Assembly: GCF_039523075.1 (NCBI RefSeq)
Contig: NZ_BAAAEP010000007.1
Coordinates: 1 to 64,000, forward strand
Length of the DNA: 64,000 nucleotides
Direction of reading: 5' to 3'
Origin: Caenispirillum bisanense
Lineage (GTDB): Bacteria > Pseudomonadota > Alphaproteobacteria > Rhodospirillales > Rhodospirillaceae
Shown one piece after another: positions 47,877 through 59,450 of the stretch. The notes under the pieces were generated by a model. That model searched no databases and had not been told where the DNA came from. It saw nothing but the letters and a program-made list of their open reading frames with translations. Every line of letters begins with the position of its first letter. Position 1 is the stretch's first letter. Both the position numbers and the translations under genes were made by a program.

Positions 47877-48368
47877 TCAGAGGCATTTGAAGTAGTCGAA
47901 GGGCTCCAGGCAGTCGCGGCAGCGGTACAGCGCCTTGCACGCGGTGGAGCCGAACTCCGACAGACGTTCGGTGTGGAGGGAGCCGCACTGCGGGCACGCC
48001 ACCTGCGGCGCATGGCCGAGCAGGGCGCCCTTGCCGCCCGCCGGTCCGGCCGGCGGCGCGATGCCGGCGGCGGTCAGGCGGTCGCGGCCGCGCGGGGTGA
48101 TCCAGTCGGTGGTCCAGGCCGGCGCCATCACCCGCCGCACGGTGACGGAGCGGAAGCCGGCCTGACGCAGCGCCATCTCGGCATCCAGCTCGATCACCGA
48201 CACCGCCGGACAGCCGGAGTAGGTGGGGCTGAGGGCCGCCTCCACATGGGAGCCATCGGGCGCCGCCGTCACCGAGCGGACGATGCCCAGATCGACGATG
48301 GAGACATGGGGGATTTCCGGGTCGTGCACTCCGTCGAGCGCATCCCAGGCGCGGCGGTCGGCGGACAT
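47877..48368 (-). CDS. paaD: 1,2-phenylacetyl-CoA epoxidase subunit D
   Basis: 163 residues. The N-terminal MIP18-like domain (AWDALDGVHDPEIPHVSIVDLGIVRSV) is typical of PaaD, a probable iron-sulfur assembly factor. The C-terminus has metal-binding CPQCGSLHTERLSEFGSTACK and CRDCLEPF cysteines. It lies 7 bases past paaC and 17 before paaE. Required for epoxidase activity in other bacteria. Confidence 0.92.
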   Translation of the reverse strand: MSADRRAWDALDGVHDPEIPHVSIVDLGIVRSVTAAPDGSHVEAALSPTYSGCPAVSVIELDAEMALRQAGFRSVTVRRVMAPAWTTDWITPRGRDRLTAAGIAPPAGPAGGKGALLGHAPQVACPQCGSLHTERLSEFGSTACKALYRCRDCLEPFDYFKCL

Positions 48369-48375
48369 GGCGGCC

Positions 48376-49140
48376 TCACCACGAACAGCCGGGATAGGCC
48401 CGCTGCATCCACTGCATTTCCGCCAGCAGCAGGCCGAGCGGTTCCGAGTGACGGCCCTGACGTCCGCCGGCCGGCCGCCAGGCGGACTTGGGCAGGGTCA
48501 GGGTGGCCTCGGTCAGCGTGGTGCGCAGCATGTCGTCGAAGCGGCCGCGCAGGGCGCCGCGGTCGACGGCGACGCCGGCGGCGCACAGGCGGTCCTCCGT
48601 CGCGTCCATCTCGAACAATTCGTGGGCGTAGGGCCACAGGGCATCCAGCGCCGTCTGCATGCGGCGGTGGCTGTCCTCGGTGCCGTCGCCCAGGCGCACC
48701 ACCCACTCGGCCGAGAACCGCAGGTGATAGGCGGTTTCCTTCACCGCCTTGGCGGCGATGGCGGCCAGCGTCTCGTCGGCGGAGGTGGTCAGCGCCTCCA
48801 TGAACGGCAGGTCGAAGGCGTCGAACAGGAACTGGCGGGCGATGGTGTCGGCGAAGCTGCCGTTGGGCTGTTCCACCAGCAACACGTTGGTGAAGGCCTC
48901 GATGTCGCGGCGGAAGGCGAGCGCGTCCTCGTCCCGGCCGGCGCCTTCCACGGCCCCGGCGTGGGTGAGGAAGCCGCGCGCCCGGCCGAACAGGTCGAGC
49001 GCGACGTTCATCAGCGCCATGTCCAGTTCCATCTCCGGGCTGCGGGCGCACCAGTCGCCCAGCCGCTGGCCGAGGATGAGGCTGTCGTCGCCCAGCCGCA
49101 GGGCATAGGTGAACAGGTCGTCCTTGCTGATCGTGGTCAT
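48376..49140 (-). CDS. paaC: 1,2-phenylacetyl-CoA epoxidase subunit C
   Basis: 254 residues. A ferritin-like helical bundle (LGDDSLILGQRLGDWCARSPEMELDMALMNVALDLFGRARG) matches PaaC, the structural partner of the catalytic PaaA. It lacks the complete di-iron ligand set, as expected. The ATG at 49140 lies 13 bases past the paaB stop. Part of the paaABCDE operon for aerobic phenylacetate catabolism. Confidence 0.93.
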   Translation of the reverse strand: MTTISKDDLFTYALRLGDDSLILGQRLGDWCARSPEMELDMALMNVALDLFGRARGFLTHAGAVEGAGRDEDALAFRRDIEAFTNVLLVEQPNGSFADTIARQFLFDAFDLPFMEALTTSADETLAAIAAKAVKETAYHLRFSAEWVVRLGDGTEDSHRRMQTALDALWPYAHELFEMDATEDRLCAAGVAVDRGALRGRFDDMLRTTLTEATLTLPKSAWRPAGGRQGRHSEPLGLLLAEMQWMQRAYPGCSW

Positions 49141-49153
49141 CGCCGGCCGCCCC

Positions 49154-49444
49154 TCACATATGCCCGACGTCGTCGGGGATCTTGTAGAAGGTGGGGTGGC
49201 GGTAGACCTTGTCGTCGGCGGGGTCGAACAGGGCGCCCTTGTCCTCCGGCGCGCTGGCGACGATGGCCGCCGCCGGCACCACCCACAGCGAGGCGCCTTC
49301 GCCGCGCCGGGTGTAGAGGTCACGGGCGTTTTCCAGCGCCATCTTCGCGTCGGCGGCGTGGACGCTGCCGACGTGCTTGTGCGCCAGACCCGCCTTGCTG
49401 CGGATGAACACTTCCCACAGCGGCCACTGCTGCTGCTTGCTCAT
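49154..49444 (-). CDS. paaB: 1,2-phenylacetyl-CoA epoxidase subunit B
   Basis: 96 residues, the usual PaaB length. PLWEVFIRSKAGLAHKHVGS and AADAKMALENARDLYTRRGEG are the family hallmarks. It is a small bridging subunit of the PaaABC complex. It starts at 49444, 80 bases past the paaA stop; that interval holds tandem copies of the paaA 3' end. Confidence 0.93.
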   Translation of the reverse strand: MSKQQQWPLWEVFIRSKAGLAHKHVGSVHAADAKMALENARDLYTRRGEGASLWVVPAAAIVASAPEDKGALFDPADDKVYRHPTFYKIPDDVGHM

Positions 49445-49474
49445 GGGCTCGGACTCCTCCCGGTGCCAGCCGCC

Positions 49475-49547
49475 TCTGGCGGCGTTTTTTTCTTGTCGCC
49501 TCAGGCGGCGTTCTTCTCGTCGCCTCAGGCGGCGTTTTTCTTGTCGC
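49475..49547. repeat. Three tandem copies of the paaA 3' end
   Basis: Units beginning at 49475, 49501 and 49525 (about 24 bases, one with two extra Ts) each encode on the minus strand a variant of DKKNAA. The copy at 49525 holds the true paaA stop codon; the copy at 49501 has an in-frame TGA too, and the third lost it. Confidence 0.7.
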
Positions 49548-50487
49548 GGGCCGCGCGCTTGGCAGCATGGGCCAGGGCGGCTTCGCGCACCCAGGCGCCG
49601 TCGTCGTGGGCCTGGCGGCGGAAGGCCATGCGCTGGCGGTTGCACGGGCCGTTGCCCTTAAGGACGGCGTGGAACTCGTCCCACGGCACGTCGCCGAAGT
49701 CGTAGTGGCCGCGCTCCTCGTTCCAGCGCAGCTGCGGGTCGGGGATGGTGAGCCCCAGGAACTCCGCCTGCGGCACCGTCTGGTCGACGAAGCGCTGGCG
49801 CAGCTCGTCGTTGGACAGGCGCTTGATCTTCCAGGCCATGGACTGGGCCGAGTTGGGGCTGTTGTCGTCGGACGGGCCGAACATCATCAGCGCCGGCCAC
49901 CACCAGCGGTTCATGCTGTCCTGGGCCATCTTCTTCTGCTCCGGTGTGCCACGGCACAGCTCCAGCAGGATTTCGTAGCCCTGGCGCTGGTGGAAGCTCT
50001 CTTCCTTGCAGATGCGCACCATGGCGCGGGCATAGGGGCCGTAGGACGTGCGGCAGAGCGCCACCTGATTGGTGATGGCGGCGCCGTCCACCAGCCAGCC
50101 GATGGTGCCGATGTCGGCCCAGGTCAGGGTCGGGTAGTTGAAGATGGTGGAATACTTGGCGCGACCGTCCATCAGCGCCTCCACCATGTCGTCGCGGCTG
50201 GCGCCGAGGGTTTCGGCGGCGCTGTAGAGGTAAAGGCCGTGGCCGGCCTCGTCCTGCACCTTGGCGATCAGCGCCACCTTGCGGCGCAGGGTCGGCGCCC
50301 GGCCGATCCAGTTGCCTTCCGGCTGCATGCCGATGATCTCGGAATGGGCGTGCTGCGAGATCTGGCGGATCAGCGTCTTGCGATAGGCCTCGGGCATCCA
50401 GTCCTTGGGCTCGATCTTGCCCTCGGCGTCGATGGTGGCCTGGAACGTCGCCTCGCGCGGGTCCGGGCTCGACAGAGCGTCCTTCAT
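49525..50487 (-). CDS. paaA: 1,2-phenylacetyl-CoA epoxidase catalytic subunit A
   Basis: 320 residues from ATG 50487, with GGGAGG ten bases upstream; ATG 50508 would add seven residues. The ferritin-like domain has ISQHAHSEIIGMQPEGNWI and KVQDEAGHGLYLYSAAE (di-iron E-x-x-H) and CKEESFHQRQGYEILLEL (second E-x-x-H), which carry the iron ligands. It catalyses ring 1,2-epoxidation of phenylacetyl-CoA with O2. First gene of the paa operon; CoA ligase PaaK and later genes are not in the window. Confidence 0.93.
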   Translation of the reverse strand: MKDALSSPDPREATFQATIDAEGKIEPKDWMPEAYRKTLIRQISQHAHSEIIGMQPEGNWIGRAPTLRRKVALIAKVQDEAGHGLYLYSAAETLGASRDDMVEALMDGRAKYSTIFNYPTLTWADIGTIGWLVDGAAITNQVALCRTSYGPYARAMVRICKEESFHQRQGYEILLELCRGTPEQKKMAQDSMNRWWWPALMMFGPSDDNSPNSAQSMAWKIKRLSNDELRQRFVDQTVPQAEFLGLTIPDPQLRWNEERGHYDFGDVPWDEFHAVLKGNGPCNRQRMAFRRQAHDDGAWVREAALAHAAKRAARDKKNAA

Positions 50488-50551
50488 CACCGTGTTGCCT
50501 CCCGTCATGCCGGCCTTGGGTGGCCGTCTCTCCTTGCTCCGATCAACGTAA

Positions 50552-50585
50552 TACAGTTTCTGCCATGTCGCTAGATAAAACTGTA
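50552..50585. promoter_or_regulatory. Inverted repeat operator before paaA
   Basis: TACAGTTT (50552-50559) and AAACTGTA (50578-50585) form an 8-bp dyad with 18 bases between, 65-100 bases before paaA. A possible binding site for a repressor such as PaaX or PaaR; the motif does not match their known sites that I recall. Confidence 0.5.
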
Positions 50586-50933
50586 ACGCTTTATGGGGAG
50601 GTCGGGCGGCAAGTGTGTCGCAGATGTTCCGCCCTTGGGCGGGGAGCGGGCAGGATGTGGCGTTGCTGATGTGATACGGTTATGCGTTCGGATGGCGAAA
50701 CCATGTTTCCCTTACGGGTTTTCCGGCGACCGCAAAGGGGGCGGTGGCGTGGCGGGATGCGAAGCGCCTCGCAGGATGCGAACGAGCGGCAGGCGCGACT
50801 CGACGTTCGGCAGGGGCGATCCGCAGAAAGTCTAGGGTTCTACCGCCGCAGGATGTTGGCGCGGAAATTGCCTCTCCCCGGCCGTCTGATCGTTCGGCCG
50901 CCGCCGGGCGGTCGCTCTGCAGCGCCGGGAACC
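50586..50933. other. Stretch between paa operon and dCache kinase
   Basis: About 350 bases. Open frames exist but lack ribosome sites and sensible composition. No promoter with good spacing or RNA structure was recognised for the kinase. Confidence 0.4.
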
Positions 50934-53777
<2,844 letters not shown>

Positions 53778-53798
53778 CGGCGCCGGCAACGGCGGGTC

Positions 53799-54248
53799 TC
53801 AGCCGGCGGCGGTCAGCGCCTTGCGGAACCAGATCTGGCGGTGGCCGGGCGGGAAGTCCTCCAGCTCGCCCCAGACGCTGTAGCCCTGGCGCTCGTAGAA
53901 GCCGGGCGCCTGGAAGTCGTAGGTGTAGAGCCGCGACCAGCGGCAGCCGCGGGCCAGCGCCTCCGCCTCCGCCTGCTGCAGCAGGCTGGCGCCAAGGCCG
54001 CTGCCGCGCAGGCTCTCGTCCAGCCACAGATAATCGACATAGAGCCACGACCACTGCGTATAGCCGGACAGGCCGGCGGCGACGCTGCCGTCGGCACGGC
54101 GGGCGAACAGGCACAGGTCGCGGCGGTCGTAGGGCGGGCTGACCCGGGTGTTGAACGCTTCCAGCCCGGCATGCAGCGCCTTCAGGTCGGCGGCGGCGGG
54201 GGCATCGGTGAGGGTGACGGTCAGCCCCTCGGCGGCGGGAACGGTCAT
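53799..54248 (-). CDS. GNAT-family N-acetyltransferase
   Basis: 149 residues. The acetyl-CoA binding motif is LDESLRGSGLGASLLQQAEAEALARG (about 78-103), followed by TYDFQAPGFYERQGYSVWG. Substrate unknown. The start at 54248 is preferred because the region before it is low-complexity. It is convergent with the dCache kinase and divergent from the acyl-CoA synthetase gene. Confidence 0.85.
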   Translation of the reverse strand: MTVPAAEGLTVTLTDAPAAADLKALHAGLEAFNTRVSPPYDRRDLCLFARRADGSVAAGLSGYTQWSWLYVDYLWLDESLRGSGLGASLLQQAEAEALARGCRWSRLYTYDFQAPGFYERQGYSVWGELEDFPPGHRQIWFRKALTAAG

Positions 54249-54349
54249 GGCGCGGCGCGTCCTTGTCTGCGGCGGTGTCGGCCCGCAGATACAGGGGGGA
54301 AAGGGCGGCGGCAAGGGCCGTTGTCGGCTACGCCCAACGATCCGGCAGA

Positions 54350-54369
54350 TTGACGTTTACGTAAACGGC
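54350..54369. promoter_or_regulatory. LiuR-like operator before acyl-CoA synthetase
   Basis: TTGACGTTTACGTAAACGGC contains the palindrome GTTTACGTAAAC. It is close to sites reported for LiuR-type MerR regulators and lies about 85 bases before the gene. Confidence 0.5.
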
Positions 54370-54453
54370 AGCTGCGCGTAGGCTCTTTCCGCCGTGCCTC
54401 CAGGGGCGCGGGAACGAAAAATACGGGAAGAATACGGGAGGAGACGCTTCGCC

Positions 54454-56172
54454 ATGACCGACACCAGGGAGGCCACGGGGGCCACGGGTCTGCCGAGCTA
54501 TGTCCACGGCGCCAGCGGGACGCCGCTGATCGGCGACACCATCGGCCGTCACTTCGACAAGGCCGCCGCCCGCTGGCCCGATACCGAGGCGCTGGTGGTC
54601 CGCCACCAGGGGGTGCGCTGGACCTATGCCGAGCTGAAGCGGCAGGTGGACGAGGTCGCCGCCGGCCTGCTGGCGCTGGGGCTGGAGCCCGGCGACCGGG
54701 TCGGCATCTGGTCGCCCAACAATGCCGAATGGTGCGTCACCCAGTTCGCCACCGCCAAGGCCGGGCTGGTGCTGGTCAACATCAACCCCAGCTACCGGCT
54801 GGCGGAGCTGGAGTACGCCCTGACCAAGGTGGGCTGCAAGGCGCTGATCCTGGCCGACACCTTCAAGTCCTCCAACTACATCGAGATGATCCGCACCCTG
54901 GCGCCGGAGCTGGACCATTGCTCCCCCGGCGCGCTGACGGCGGCGCGGCTGCCGGACCTGCGGGTGGTGGTGCACATCGGCGCCGACCACATCCACGGCA
55001 TGTACGCCTTCCACCAGATTGCCGAGGCGGCCGACGACGGCGCGCGGCGGCGGGTGGCGTCGCTGGCCGACCGGCTGCAGTTCGACGACCCCATCAACAT
55101 CCAGTTCACCAGCGGCACCACCGGCTTCCCCAAGGGGGCGACGCTCACCCACCACAACATCCTCAACAACGGCTTCTTCGTCGGCGAGGCGATCCGCCTG
55201 CAGCACGGTGACCGGCTGTGCATTCCGGTGCCGCTCTATCACTGCTTCGGCATGGTGATGGGCAACCTGGGCTGCGTCACCCACGGCGCCACCATGGTCT
55301 ACCCGGCCGAGGCCTTCGACCCGCTGGCGGTGCTGGAGGCGGTGGAGCGCGAGAAGTGCACCGGCCTCTACGGCGTGCCGACCATGTTCATCGCCCAGCT
55401 GGACCACCCGGAATTCAGCCGCTTCGACCTGTCGAGCCTGCGCACCGGCATCATGGCCGGCAGCCCGTGCCCGATCGAGGTCATGAAGCGGGTCATCCGC
55501 GACATGAACATGCAGCAGGTGACCATCGCCTACGGCATGACCGAAACCAGCCCGGTCAGCTTCCAGTCGGCGGTGGACGATGCGCTCGACAAGCGGGTGT
55601 CCACGGTCGGCCGGGTGCAGCCGCACATCGAGGTGAAGATCGTCGACCTGGAGGGCAACATCGTGCCGCGCGGCACCGCCGGGGAGCTGTGCACGCGCGG
55701 CTATTCGGTCATGCTCGGGTATTGGGACGACGAGGAGAAGACGCGCGAGGCCATCGACACCGCCGGCTGGATGCACACCGGCGACCTGGCGGTGATTGAC
55801 GACGAGGGCTATTGCAACATCGTCGGCCGCATCAAGGATCTGGTCATCCGCGGCGGCGAGAACATCTACCCGCGCGAGGTGGAGGAATTCCTCTACCGCC
55901 ATCCCGCCGTCAATGACGTGCAGGTGATCGGCGTGCCCGACAAGAAGTACGGCGAGGAACTGTGCGCCTGCATCCGACTCCGCGAAGGCCACGAGGTGAC
56001 GGAGGAAGACATCCGCGCCTTCTGCAAGGGCCAGATCGCCCACTACAAGATCCCGAAGTACATCCGTTTCGTCGATGAATTCCCCATGACCGTGACGGGG
56101 AAGATCCAGAAGTTCATCATGCGCAAGATGGTTGCGGAAGACCTTGGGCTGACGGAAGAAAAGACCGCCTGA
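54454..56172 (+). CDS. AMP-binding acyl-CoA synthetase
   Basis: 572 residues. The adenylate-forming P-loop is FTSGTTGFPKGATLTHHN (about 218-235). YGMTETSPVS, GWMHTGDLA, and the C-terminal lysine in MTVTGKIQK complete the family set. It activates a fatty, aromatic or branched acid as its CoA thioester (ACSF2-like). The ATG at 54454 follows GGGAGGAG at a long distance (about 12 bases). The LiuR-like site supports a role in acyl-CoA catabolism. PaaK is less likely: it is not in the paa operon and the sequence fits acyl-CoA synthetases better. Confidence 0.88.
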   Translation: MTDTREATGATGLPSYVHGASGTPLIGDTIGRHFDKAAARWPDTEALVVRHQGVRWTYAELKRQVDEVAAGLLALGLEPGDRVGIWSPNNAEWCVTQFATAKAGLVLVNINPSYRLAELEYALTKVGCKALILADTFKSSNYIEMIRTLAPELDHCSPGALTAARLPDLRVVVHIGADHIHGMYAFHQIAEAADDGARRRVASLADRLQFDDPINIQFTSGTTGFPKGATLTHHNILNNGFFVGEAIRLQHGDRLCIPVPLYHCFGMVMGNLGCVTHGATMVYPAEAFDPLAVLEAVEREKCTGLYGVPTMFIAQLDHPEFSRFDLSSLRTGIMAGSPCPIEVMKRVIRDMNMQQVTIAYGMTETSPVSFQSAVDDALDKRVSTVGRVQPHIEVKIVDLEGNIVPRGTAGELCTRGYSVMLGYWDDEEKTREAIDTAGWMHTGDLAVIDDEGYCNIVGRIKDLVIRGGENIYPREVEEFLYRHPAVNDVQVIGVPDKKYGEELCACIRLREGHEVTEEDIRAFCKGQIAHYKIPKYIRFVDEFPMTVTGKIQKFIMRKMVAEDLGLTEEKTA

Positions 56173-56193
56173 TCTTCGGTCTGCAGTAAATGC

Positions 56194-56235
56194 AAGGCCG
56201 CCCGGTCATTCCTGCATGGCCGGGCGGCCTTTTTC
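56194..56235 (+). terminator. Terminator of acyl-CoA synthetase gene
   Basis: AAGGCCGCCCGG and CCGGGCGGCCTT form a perfect 12-bp stem with a 14-base loop and a T-run after it. Confidence 0.85.
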
Positions 56236-56286
56236 GTCTTGTTACACGTGTTTCGCGATGGCATCACCTGTCGCACACCAGCTTCC

Positions 56287-56352
56287 GCGGGGACGACCCC
56301 GCCGCCGGGCCGTGGTCCGGCGAGGGGAAGCATGGGCAGGGACGGCCCTGCC
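56287..56352 (+). promoter_or_regulatory. Guanidine-II (mini-ykkC) riboswitch
   Basis: Two hairpins with ACGR tetraloops: GCGGGG-ACGA-CCCCGC (56287-56302) and GGCAGGG-ACGG-CCCTGCC (56335-56352). The linker can form CGCCGGGCC/GGTCCGGCG. This is the mini-ykkC pattern, which binds guanidinium by loop-loop pairing and frees the ribosome site. GGAGG follows at about 56360, directly before the sugE/gdx start, the canonical context. Confidence 0.85.
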
Positions 56353-56371
56353 ATGACGCGGAGGATGCGCC

Positions 56372-56692
56372 ATGGCATGGCTGATTCTCTTCATTGCCGG
56401 TCTGTTCGAGATCGGCTGGGCAGTAGGCCTCAAGTACACGCAAGGGTTCACGCGCATCACGCCGACCGCGCTGACGGTAGGGGCGATGGCGGTGAGTTTC
56501 ATTCTGCTGGCAACGGCTCTGCGGAGCCTGCCGCTCGGCACCGCCTATGCGGTGTGGACCGGCATCGGCACCGTGGGTACGGCAGTGGTGGGCATCGTGC
56601 TGTTCGCTGAAAGCACGGCGCCCCTCCGACTGCTGTGCATCGGGCTCGTCCTCGCCGGCATCGTCGGGCTGAAGCTGGTGCCGGGGGACTGA
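56372..56692 (+). CDS. sugE: SMR-family guanidinium exporter
   Basis: 106 residues, four membrane helices. The conserved Glu in AGLFEIGWAVGLKYTQGFTR and the LPLGTAYAVWTGIGTVGTAVVG motif mark the SugE/Gdx branch of small multidrug resistance proteins, which exports guanidinium in exchange for protons. The upstream guanidine-II riboswitch supports this over a drug-efflux role. GGAGG sits eight bases before the ATG. A small unknown gene follows 40 bases later. Confidence 0.92.
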   Translation: MAWLILFIAGLFEIGWAVGLKYTQGFTRITPTALTVGAMAVSFILLATALRSLPLGTAYAVWTGIGTVGTAVVGIVLFAESTAPLRLLCIGLVLAGIVGLKLVPGD

Positions 56693-56732
56693 TCCGTTCC
56701 CGGCCCCGCAGGGCGGGCAACAGGGACGGGGC

Positions 56733-57014
56733 ATGAAGCGGCACTATGGCGAGCTGGCGGAAGACATCGCGCGGACACGGCAGGCCCTGGAGGCCGAGGC
56801 CGGACCGGCCCTGGCCATGGGTGTGGCCATGAACCTGGAGATGGCCGCCACCGCCGCCGCCCTCGGCAGCATCGACGTCGCCCGCTTCTACGTCGGCCGC
56901 GCCCGCGCCGCCCATCCGTCCGCCGACCCCGCCTGCCGCATCGCCGAGCGCCTGCTGGCGCTGGATGCCCGCGTGCGCGCCTTCGGCGCCCCGCTCGGGC
57001 TGGTGGCGGAGTAG
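56733..57014 (+). CDS. Small helical hypothetical protein, 93 residues
   Basis: It begins MKRHYGELAEDIARTRQALE and ends APLGLVAE. The sequence is helical and charged, without signal peptide or membrane segment. It may be cotranscribed with sugE (40-base gap). Function unknown; the coding call rests on position and composition. Confidence 0.55.
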   Translation: MKRHYGELAEDIARTRQALEAEAGPALAMGVAMNLEMAATAAALGSIDVARFYVGRARAAHPSADPACRIAERLLALDARVRAFGAPLGLVAE

Positions 57015-57032
57015 GGGCGGCGGCCGGCCGCC

Positions 57033-57718
<686 letters not shown>

Positions 57719-57725
<7 letters not shown>

Positions 57726-58465
57726 GCGTCGTCCCCCTCGCTGAGGTAGGCGCGGCGCACCGCCGCATCGTCGCGGATGGCGGCGGGCGGGCCGCTGGCG
57801 ATGACGGCGCCGTCCACCAGCACGGTCACCACGTCGGCCAGCTTGAACACCACGTCCATGTCGTGCTCGACCAGCAGGATCGCCATCTTCGGCTTCAGCG
57901 CCGCGATCACCGCCATCAGGTTGCGCGTCTCGGTGAAGCCGAGGCCGGCCATGGGCTCGTCCAGCAGCAGCACGCGCGGCTTGCCGGCCAGCGCCATGGC
58001 CATCTCCAGCAGCCGCCGCTGGCCGTGCGCCAGTTCGCCGGCGCGGGTGCGGGCGAGGTGGCCGATGCCGAGGTTGTAGAGGGCGGCGCGGGCCGGCTCC
58101 ACCAGCCCGCTGTCGCTGCGGGCCGGGCGCCAGAAGCGGGCGTGGTGCGGCCGCGTCGCCTGCACCGCCATCATGACGCTTTCCAGCGCCGTCATCTCCG
58201 GGAACAGGGCGGAGATCTGGAACGAGCGGGCGATGCCGAGCCGCGCCCGCCCGGCCTCGTCCACCGCCGTGATGCTGCGGCCGTCGAGGCGGATGTCGCC
58301 CTCGTCCGGCCGCAGCGAGCCGCCGAGCTGCGCCAGCGCCGTCGACTTTCCGGCGCCGTTGGGGCCGATGAGGGCGTGGATGCGGCCGTGTTCCACCATC
58401 AGCGACAGGCCGTCGGTGGCGACCAGGGCGCCGAAGCTCTTGCGCAGGTCACGCGCCTCCAGCAT
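57719..58465 (-). CDS. livG: Branched-chain amino acid-type ABC transporter ATPase LivG
   Basis: 248 residues. Walker A is GPNGAGKSTALAQLGG (about 33-48), Walker B is VLLLDEPMAG, and the LAHGQRRLLEMAMAL signature region is typical of LivG. Its start overlaps the end of livM (58449-58465). Second ATPase of the heterodimer. Confidence 0.92.
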
Positions 58466-59450
58466 CGTCGCCTCCCTGCGTGCGGCGGCTGCCCAGGCGG
58501 TCGAGCAGGCCGGTCAGGCCGCCGCGGGCGAACAGCACGATCACCACCAGCAGCGGGCCGAGCAGGATGGGCCAGTGCTCGGTGATCTCCTTCAGCCCTT
58601 CCTCCAGGCCGAGCAGCACCACCGCCCCCCACACGGCGCCCGACAGGCTGCCGATGCCGCCCAGGATGACGATCACCAGCAGCTCGCCGGAGATGGTCCA
58701 GTGGCCCATGCCGGGGGAGACGAACTCGTCGACGTTGGCCATCAGCGCGCCGGCCACCGCCACGATGCCGCCCGACAGGGCGAAGGCGCCGATCTGGTAG
58801 GGCAGCGGACGGTAGCCCAGCGCCCGCATGCGGGCCTCGTTCTGGCGGGCGCCGTCGAGCACCCGGCCGAAGGGGGCGGCGCACAGGCGCTTCAGCACGA
58901 CGAAGGCCGCCACCAGCAGGCCGAGGCAGAGGAAGTGCAGGGCAAGGCGGTTGGGCAGGGCGGCGCCGGCCACGGTGTTGCGGCCCCACCACATGGAGAT
59001 GCCGTCGTCGCCGCCGTAGGACGTCAGCCCCACCAGCCCGTAATAGACCATCTGGGCCAGCGCCAGGGTGATCATGATGAAGTAGGCGCCGCGGGTGCGC
59101 AGCGACACCCAGCCGAACGGCAGGGCGATCAGCACGCCGACCGTGAAGGCCAGCGGCAGGCTGATGAGCAGGTCGTCCCATCCCGGCAGGCCGAAGGGCG
59201 TCGGGGTGGACTCGGCCACATGCTGCGAGCCGATGCCGACCACATAGCCGCCGACGGCGAAGAAGGCGGCGTGGCCGAGGCTCACCATGCCGCCGACGCC
59301 GAGGATGAAGTCCAGCGCCATGGCCGCCAGGGCGAAGACCACCATGCGGGTGAACACCGGCACCAGCCAGTCGGCCCCGGCCAGCGTCGCCACCACCGGC
59401 GCCACCGCCAGCACCAGGAAGGGCAGGGCATCACGCAGCAGCGGCGGCAT
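58449..59450 (-). CDS. livM: Branched-chain amino acid-type ABC transporter permease LivM
   Basis: 333 residues with about ten hydrophobic segments. The MALDFILGVGGMVSLGHAAFFAVGGYV region and GGIGSLSGAVWGA are family motifs. Its start codon ATG at 59450 overlaps the end of livH. Works with LivH as the membrane channel. Confidence 0.93.
   Translation of the reverse strand: MPPLLRDALPFLVLAVAPVVATLAGADWLVPVFTRMVVFALAAMALDFILGVGGMVSLGHAAFFAVGGYVVGIGSQHVAESTPTPFGLPGWDDLLISLPLAFTVGVLIALPFGWVSLRTRGAYFIMITLALAQMVYYGLVGLTSYGGDDGISMWWGRNTVAGAALPNRLALHFLCLGLLVAAFVVLKRLCAAPFGRVLDGARQNEARMRALGYRPLPYQIGAFALSGGIVAVAGALMANVDEFVSPGMGHWTISGELLVIVILGGIGSLSGAVWGAVVLLGLEEGLKEITEHWPILLGPLLVVIVLFARGGLTGLLDRLGSRRTQGGDDAGGA

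Noticed and set aside
50593..50835. 80-codon frame upstream of the dCache kinase
   Set aside because: A GGGGAGG-like site is near the start, but the Gly/Arg/Cys-rich sequence looks random and no homology is apparent.
54454..56172. Assignment as phenylacetate-CoA ligase PaaK
   Set aside because: It is about 130 residues longer than typical PaaK, not in the paa operon, and its motifs fit the acyl-CoA synthetase (ACSF2-like) branch better.
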